In this document: positions 60,517 through 64,000 of the stretch, piece after piece
Position numbering within the stretch: the stretch's first letter is position 1
How the letters are laid out: each line of letters starts with the position of its first letter
Origin: Actinomyces glycerinitolerans
GTDB lineage: Bacteria > Actinomycetota > Actinomycetes > Actinomycetales > Actinomycetaceae
Reading direction: 5' to 3'
Length of the DNA stretch: 64,000 nt
Assembly (NCBI RefSeq): GCF_900098745.1
Contig: NZ_FQTT01000013.1
Location: forward strand, 1 to 64,000
Position numbers and translations under genes: made by a program
Notes under the pieces: generated by a model
What the model was told of the DNA's origin: nothing
Database searches by the model: none
What the model saw: only the letters and a program-made list of their open reading frames with translations

Positions 60517-62115
60517 GTGGACCTCCCCCATATCTCAAGCACACCGACCGCCTCCGGCACCCCGGGAGGCGTTGCCGCTCCGCGGGACAATCCGCTGCTG
60601 GACCCGCGCGACCTGCGTCTGCCCCGCATCGCCGATCCGTGCGTGCTGGTCATGTTCGGCATCACCGGCGACCTGGCCCGGCGCAAGCTCCTGCCGGCCA
60701 TCTACGACCTGGCCAACCGTGGCCTGCTCTCCCCCAGCTTCTCGCTGGTGGGCGTGGGACGGCGCAACTGGTCCGACGACGACATGCGCGAATACGTCGC
60801 GGATGCGGTGCGCGGCGGCGCCCGCACCCCCTGGCGGCAGGCGATCTGGGATCAGTTGGCCGCCGGCATGCGCTTCGTCGAGTTGGCCTCCTTCGACGAC
60901 GACGGCGCCTACGAGCGGCTCACCCGCACCGTCACCGACCTGGACGCCACCCGCGGCACCGGCGGCAACCGCGCCTTCTACCTGTCGGTGCCGCCAGCCT
61001 GGTTCTCCACCGTCACCGAGCATGTGGCCGCCTCCGGGCTCGTGGACGAGGTCCCGGCCTCCTGGCGGCGGGTGATCATTGAGAAGCCCTTCGGCCACAA
61101 CCGCGCCAGCGCCCAGGAGCTGGACGCCGTCGTCTCCCGGATCGTGCGCCCGGACGACGTCTTCCGCGTCGACCACTACCTGGGCAAGGAGACGGTGCAG
61201 AACATTCTGGCGCTGCGCTTCGCCAACACCATGTTCGAGCCCCTGTGGAACCAGCGCTACGTGGACCACGTGCAGATCACCATGGCCGAGGACATCGGCA
61301 TCGGCACCCGCGCCGGCTACTACGACACGATCGGCTCGGCCCGCGACGTCATCCAGAACCACCTGCTGCAGTTGCTGGCCCTGACCGCCATGGAGGAGCC
61401 CATTTCCATGCGCGCCTCCGCCATCCGCTCCGAGAAGGAGAAGGTGCTGGCCGCCGTCAAGCTGGAACGGGCCGGCGTCCTCGATCTGGACGCGACCACC
61501 GCCCGTGGCCGCTACGAGGCCGGCTTCCAGGGCGGCGTCCCCGTGCGCGGCTACCTGGAGGAGGACGGGGTGGCCGCCGACTCCCACACGGAGACCTTCG
61601 CCGCGGTGCGGCTGGAGATAGCCAACCGCCGCTGGGCCGGGGTCCCCTTCTATCTGCGTACCGGCAAGCGGCTGGCCCGCCGGGTCACGGAGGTGGCGGT
61701 GGTGTTCAAGCGACCACCGTTCCTGCCCTTCACCGACGCGGCCACGGCCGGCCTGGGCGCGAACACGATCGTGCTGCGCATTCAGCCCGACGAGGGCATC
61801 ACCATGCGCATGGCCTCGAAGGTTCCCGGCACCCAGATGGAGCTGCGCGATGTGACCATGAACTTCGGCTACGGCGCCTCCTTCAACGAGGAGTCCCCAG
61901 AGGCCTATGAGCGGCTCATTCTGGACGCGCTGCTCGGCGATGCCCCGCTGTTCCCGCAGCAGCGGGAGGTGGACCTGTCCTGGCGGATCCTCGACCCGGT
62001 GATCGAGCACTGGGCCGCGAACGGAGTGCCGGAGGGCTATCGGCCCGGCTCCTGGGGGCCGCCCTCGGCCCATGACCTGCTTGCCCGCGACGGCCGCATT
62101 TGGAGGCGCTCATGA
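60517..62115 (+). CDS. zwf: glucose-6-phosphate 1-dehydrogenase
   Basis: Zwf oxidises glucose 6-phosphate to 6-phosphogluconolactone. The 532 residues contain FGITGDLARRKLLPAIYDLA (nucleotide site), IIEKPFGHN and FRVDHYLGKETVQNIL (substrate site). GTG 60517 is taken as start; an upstream open frame to 60394 adds a basic segment without a ribosome site. It overlaps opcA by 4 nt. Confidence 0.95.
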   Translation: MDLPHISSTPTASGTPGGVAAPRDNPLLDPRDLRLPRIADPCVLVMFGITGDLARRKLLPAIYDLANRGLLSPSFSLVGVGRRNWSDDDMREYVADAVRGGARTPWRQAIWDQLAAGMRFVELASFDDDGAYERLTRTVTDLDATRGTGGNRAFYLSVPPAWFSTVTEHVAASGLVDEVPASWRRVIIEKPFGHNRASAQELDAVVSRIVRPDDVFRVDHYLGKETVQNILALRFANTMFEPLWNQRYVDHVQITMAEDIGIGTRAGYYDTIGSARDVIQNHLLQLLALTAMEEPISMRASAIRSEKEKVLAAVKLERAGVLDLDATTARGRYEAGFQGGVPVRGYLEEDGVAADSHTETFAAVRLEIANRRWAGVPFYLRTGKRLARRVTEVAVVFKRPPFLPFTDAATAGLGANTIVLRIQPDEGITMRMASKVPGTQMELRDVTMNFGYGASFNEESPEAYERLILDALLGDAPLFPQQREVDLSWRILDPVIEHWAANGVPEGYRPGSWGPPSAHDLLARDGRIWRRS

Positions 62116-63101
62116 TCATCAACCTCACCGAGACCACAACCGACGAGATCGTCTCCACCCTCCTTTCCGAGGGTGTCAGCAGCGGTTCGCGCGTGCTCAC
62201 CCTCGTGATCGACACCGACCGGGACGGTCTGGAGGAGGCCCTCGTGGCCGCCCACGGCGCCAGCCTGGACCATCCCTGCCGCGTGGTGGCGGTCGTGTCG
62301 CCGACCAACGGCAGCGACGACGCCGACGACGACCGGCGTCACAATGGGCACCGTCCCGACGGCTCCCTCGGCCATCTCGACGCCGAGATCCGGCTCGGCC
62401 ACGACGCCGGCGCCGGCGAGACCCTGGTGCTGTTCCCGGAGGGCGAGGCGGCCCGCCACGCCGACACCCTGGTGGTGCCCTTCCTCCTGCCCGACGTGCC
62501 CGTGGTGACCTGGTGGCCGTATGCGCCGCCCGTGCGCCCGGCCACGAGCCCGCTCGGAGCCCTGGCCACCACCCGCATCACCAACACGCCCTCTCAGCCG
62601 GACCCGTCCTCCGCCCTGGCGGCCCTCGCCCCCGAGTACACGCGCGGCGACATCGACCTGGCCTGGACGCGCATCACCCTGTGGCGCGCCATGGTCGCCT
62701 CAACCCTGGACTCGCTGCTGTGCGCCGGGGCGGTCCGGGGAGTCGTCGTCGCCGGCGAGCCGCACAATGCCTCGGTGTCCCTGATGATCCGCTGGCTGCG
62801 GCTGCGCCTGGGTGTGGATGTGGAGCGGGTGGATGCCCCAGAGGTTCCCGGCATCGCCACCATTACGGTGCGCACCGACTCCGGTGACCTGGTGATCACG
62901 CGCAAGGACCACGAGCGGGTGATGATCACGCGCCCCGGCGTCGAGCGCCCACAGGTCGTGACCATGGCCCGCCGCGAGCCGGTGGCGACGATGAGCGAGG
63001 AGTTGCGCCGGCTCAGCCCGGACCTCGTCTACGAGGAGGTTCTGGCCACCTTCGCCGAGGACTCCGCCCAGGCCGCCGTTGCGGAAGAAAGGATCCACTG
63101 A
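62112..63101 (+). CDS. opcA: glucose-6-phosphate dehydrogenase assembly protein
   Basis: OpcA is needed for assembly or activity of Zwf in actinobacteria and cyanobacteria. The 329 residues start MIINLTETTTDEIVSTLLSE and contain LPDVPVVTWWPYAPPV and DLAWTRITLWRAMVASTLDS, typical of the family. ATG 62112 overlaps the zwf stop; its own stop overlaps the pgl start. Confidence 0.93.
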   Translation: MIINLTETTTDEIVSTLLSEGVSSGSRVLTLVIDTDRDGLEEALVAAHGASLDHPCRVVAVVSPTNGSDDADDDRRHNGHRPDGSLGHLDAEIRLGHDAGAGETLVLFPEGEAARHADTLVVPFLLPDVPVVTWWPYAPPVRPATSPLGALATTRITNTPSQPDPSSALAALAPEYTRGDIDLAWTRITLWRAMVASTLDSLLCAGAVRGVVVAGEPHNASVSLMIRWLRLRLGVDVERVDAPEVPGIATITVRTDSGDLVITRKDHERVMITRPGVERPQVVTMARREPVATMSEELRRLSPDLVYEEVLATFAEDSAQAAVAEERIH

Positions 63102-63886
63102 TGCCCACAGTCGATGCCGCCGCCGTCAACGCGGCCGCGGACGCCCGTCCCCTCCCCTCCGTCGTCGTCCACGACTCCATGGCTGAGGCGGCCGCCACCG
63201 CCGCCGCGGAGACCGCGCGACTGCTCGCCGACGCCGCCGCCGAACGGGGCGTCGCCCACCTGGTCCTGACCGGCGGATCGGGCGGTGCGGCGCTCGCTGC
63301 GGCGCTGCCCGCCGCACTCGCCGCCGTCGGGCTCACATCCGCGCACGGGCTGGATCGGGTGCACCTGTGGGAGGGCGACGAGCGCTTCGTGCCCGCCGAC
63401 CACCCTGACCGCAACGACCTACAGGTGACGGGACTGGTAGCCGCCGGAATTCCGGAGGCCAATATGCACCGCCTGCCTGGCCCCGAGCAGGTGGAGTCCG
63501 TCGACGCGGCGGCCGCCGCACTGGCCGAGGCGCTGCGGGAGCACGGCCCGGCCAACGGGCGCTTCGACGTCGTCCACGTGGGGCTGGGGCCGGATGCGCA
63601 CGTGTGCTCGCTGTTCCCGGGGCACCCGGTCGCGCCCACCACCGGCACGGACGTGATCGCGGTGCGCGACTCCCCCAAGCCGCCGCCCGAGCGCGTGTCC
63701 TTCACCTTCGACGTGTTGCACCGGGCGCGTCGGGTCATGGTGGTGGCCGGCGGGGCCGGTAAGACCGAGGCGGTGGCCAAGGGGCTGGCCGCCCCCGACG
63801 TCGTCGCCGCCCCGGCCTCCTGCGCCCGCGGCGAGGCCACGGTCTGGCACCTGGATCGTGCGGCCGCCGCCGGCGTGCCCGACTGA
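63101..63886 (+). CDS. pgl: 6-phosphogluconolactonase
   Basis: Pgl hydrolyses 6-phosphogluconolactone. The 261 residues have VLTGGSGGAALAAALP, VHLWEGDERFVPADHPDRN and HVGLGPDAHVCSLFPGHP, the DevB-type motifs. It starts on the last base of the opcA stop, so zwf-opcA-pgl is tightly coupled. Confidence 0.95.
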   Translation: MPTVDAAAVNAAADARPLPSVVVHDSMAEAAATAAAETARLLADAAAERGVAHLVLTGGSGGAALAAALPAALAAVGLTSAHGLDRVHLWEGDERFVPADHPDRNDLQVTGLVAAGIPEANMHRLPGPEQVESVDAAAAALAEALREHGPANGRFDVVHVGLGPDAHVCSLFPGHPVAPTTGTDVIAVRDSPKPPPERVSFTFDVLHRARRVMVVAGGAGKTEAVAKGLAAPDVVAAPASCARGEATVWHLDRAAAAGVPD

Positions 63887-63900
63887 CCCGCGGCTCGTGC

Positions 63901-63939
63901 CCGCGGACGTCCACCGGCGTCCACAGGCACGGTCCGCGG
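63901..63939 (+). terminator. hairpin after pgl
   Basis: CCGCGGAC (63901-63908) pairs with GTCCGCGG (63932-63939) around a 23-nt loop, 14 nt after the pgl stop. The remaining 61 bases of the window show nothing else. Confidence 0.5.
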
Positions 63940-64000
63940 CGGCTGCGAGCGCCCGGCTGTGGACAACGCCGGCCCGCCCCTAGGCACAGCCGCGGCCGTC

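Overview
This window looks like a chromosomal segment of a high-GC actinobacterium, most likely Actinomycetaceae (Actinomyces-like). The evidence is a single-chain type I fatty acid synthase of about 3,185 residues with a separate acpS, RbpA, GarA/FtsR-type regulators, OpcA beside zwf, the pafB-pafC-tatA-tatC-helY gene order, lnt next to ppm1, and very GC-rich codon use throughout. The genus is an inference; there is no rRNA or tRNA gene in the window to fix it.

Layout. 1-3.8 kb: a HAD hydrolase cut by the window edge, then fmt-rsmB-rpe. 4-17 kb: a lipid block in which a biotin carboxylase/BCCP fusion and a carboxyltransferase supply malonyl-CoA to the type I FAS. 17-18.6 kb: an unusual 1.6 kb island separates fas from its partner acpS. 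It holds a strong terminator, a precisely symmetric array of 12-13 bp repeats, an acetyltransferase gene with an internal deletion, and a YefM/YoeB toxin-antitoxin pair that runs into acpS. 19-22.8 kb: PTS-linked dihydroxyacetone kinase (dhaKLM) and a PutP-type symporter. 22.9-25.5 kb: a compact AmmeMemoRadiSam module (Memo-AMMECR1 fusion plus radical SAM enzyme), a conserved system whose function is undetermined. 25.5-28.1 kb: a gene fragment, then an FMN riboswitch controlling a permease and a binding lipoprotein (RibXY-like, no ATPase encoded). 28.1-30.6 kb, minus strand: a DUF3866 protein, hisE and hisG. 30.6-39.8 kb: pafB-pafC-tatA-tatC, helY, lnt, ppm1 and convergent rbpA. 39.9-41 kb: a 6-phosphofructokinase with mixed substrate-class residues.

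41-46 kb is more accessory: a TetR-SDR-lactonase-like operon with a near-perfect operator, a tiny HTH protein, and an FtsX-type ABC exporter. 46.5-51.5 kb is a sucrose PTS locus (scrR, scrA, scrB). 51.5-53 kb carries a PiT phosphate transporter with a possible PHO box upstream. 53.3-56 kb has a short non-canonical Hsp70 and an aldo/keto reductase separated by a 20-bp perfect hairpin. 56-58.6 kb is the conserved garA-ftsR-bifunctional nuclease-MerR block. 58.7-63.9 kb is the oxidative pentose phosphate set (gnd; zwf-opcA-pgl).

A recurring feature is a TANNNT-like -10 box placed 6-7 nt before the start codon, which predicts leaderless mRNAs for many genes here (fmt, dhaK, hisE, DUF3866, pafB, helY, pfkA, tetR, the small HTH gene, scrB, hsp70). 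The findings most worth a second look are the dyad repeat array in the fas-acpS island, the AmmeMemoRadiSam module, and the riboswitch-controlled transporter. All functions are assigned by reading motifs; no database search was run.
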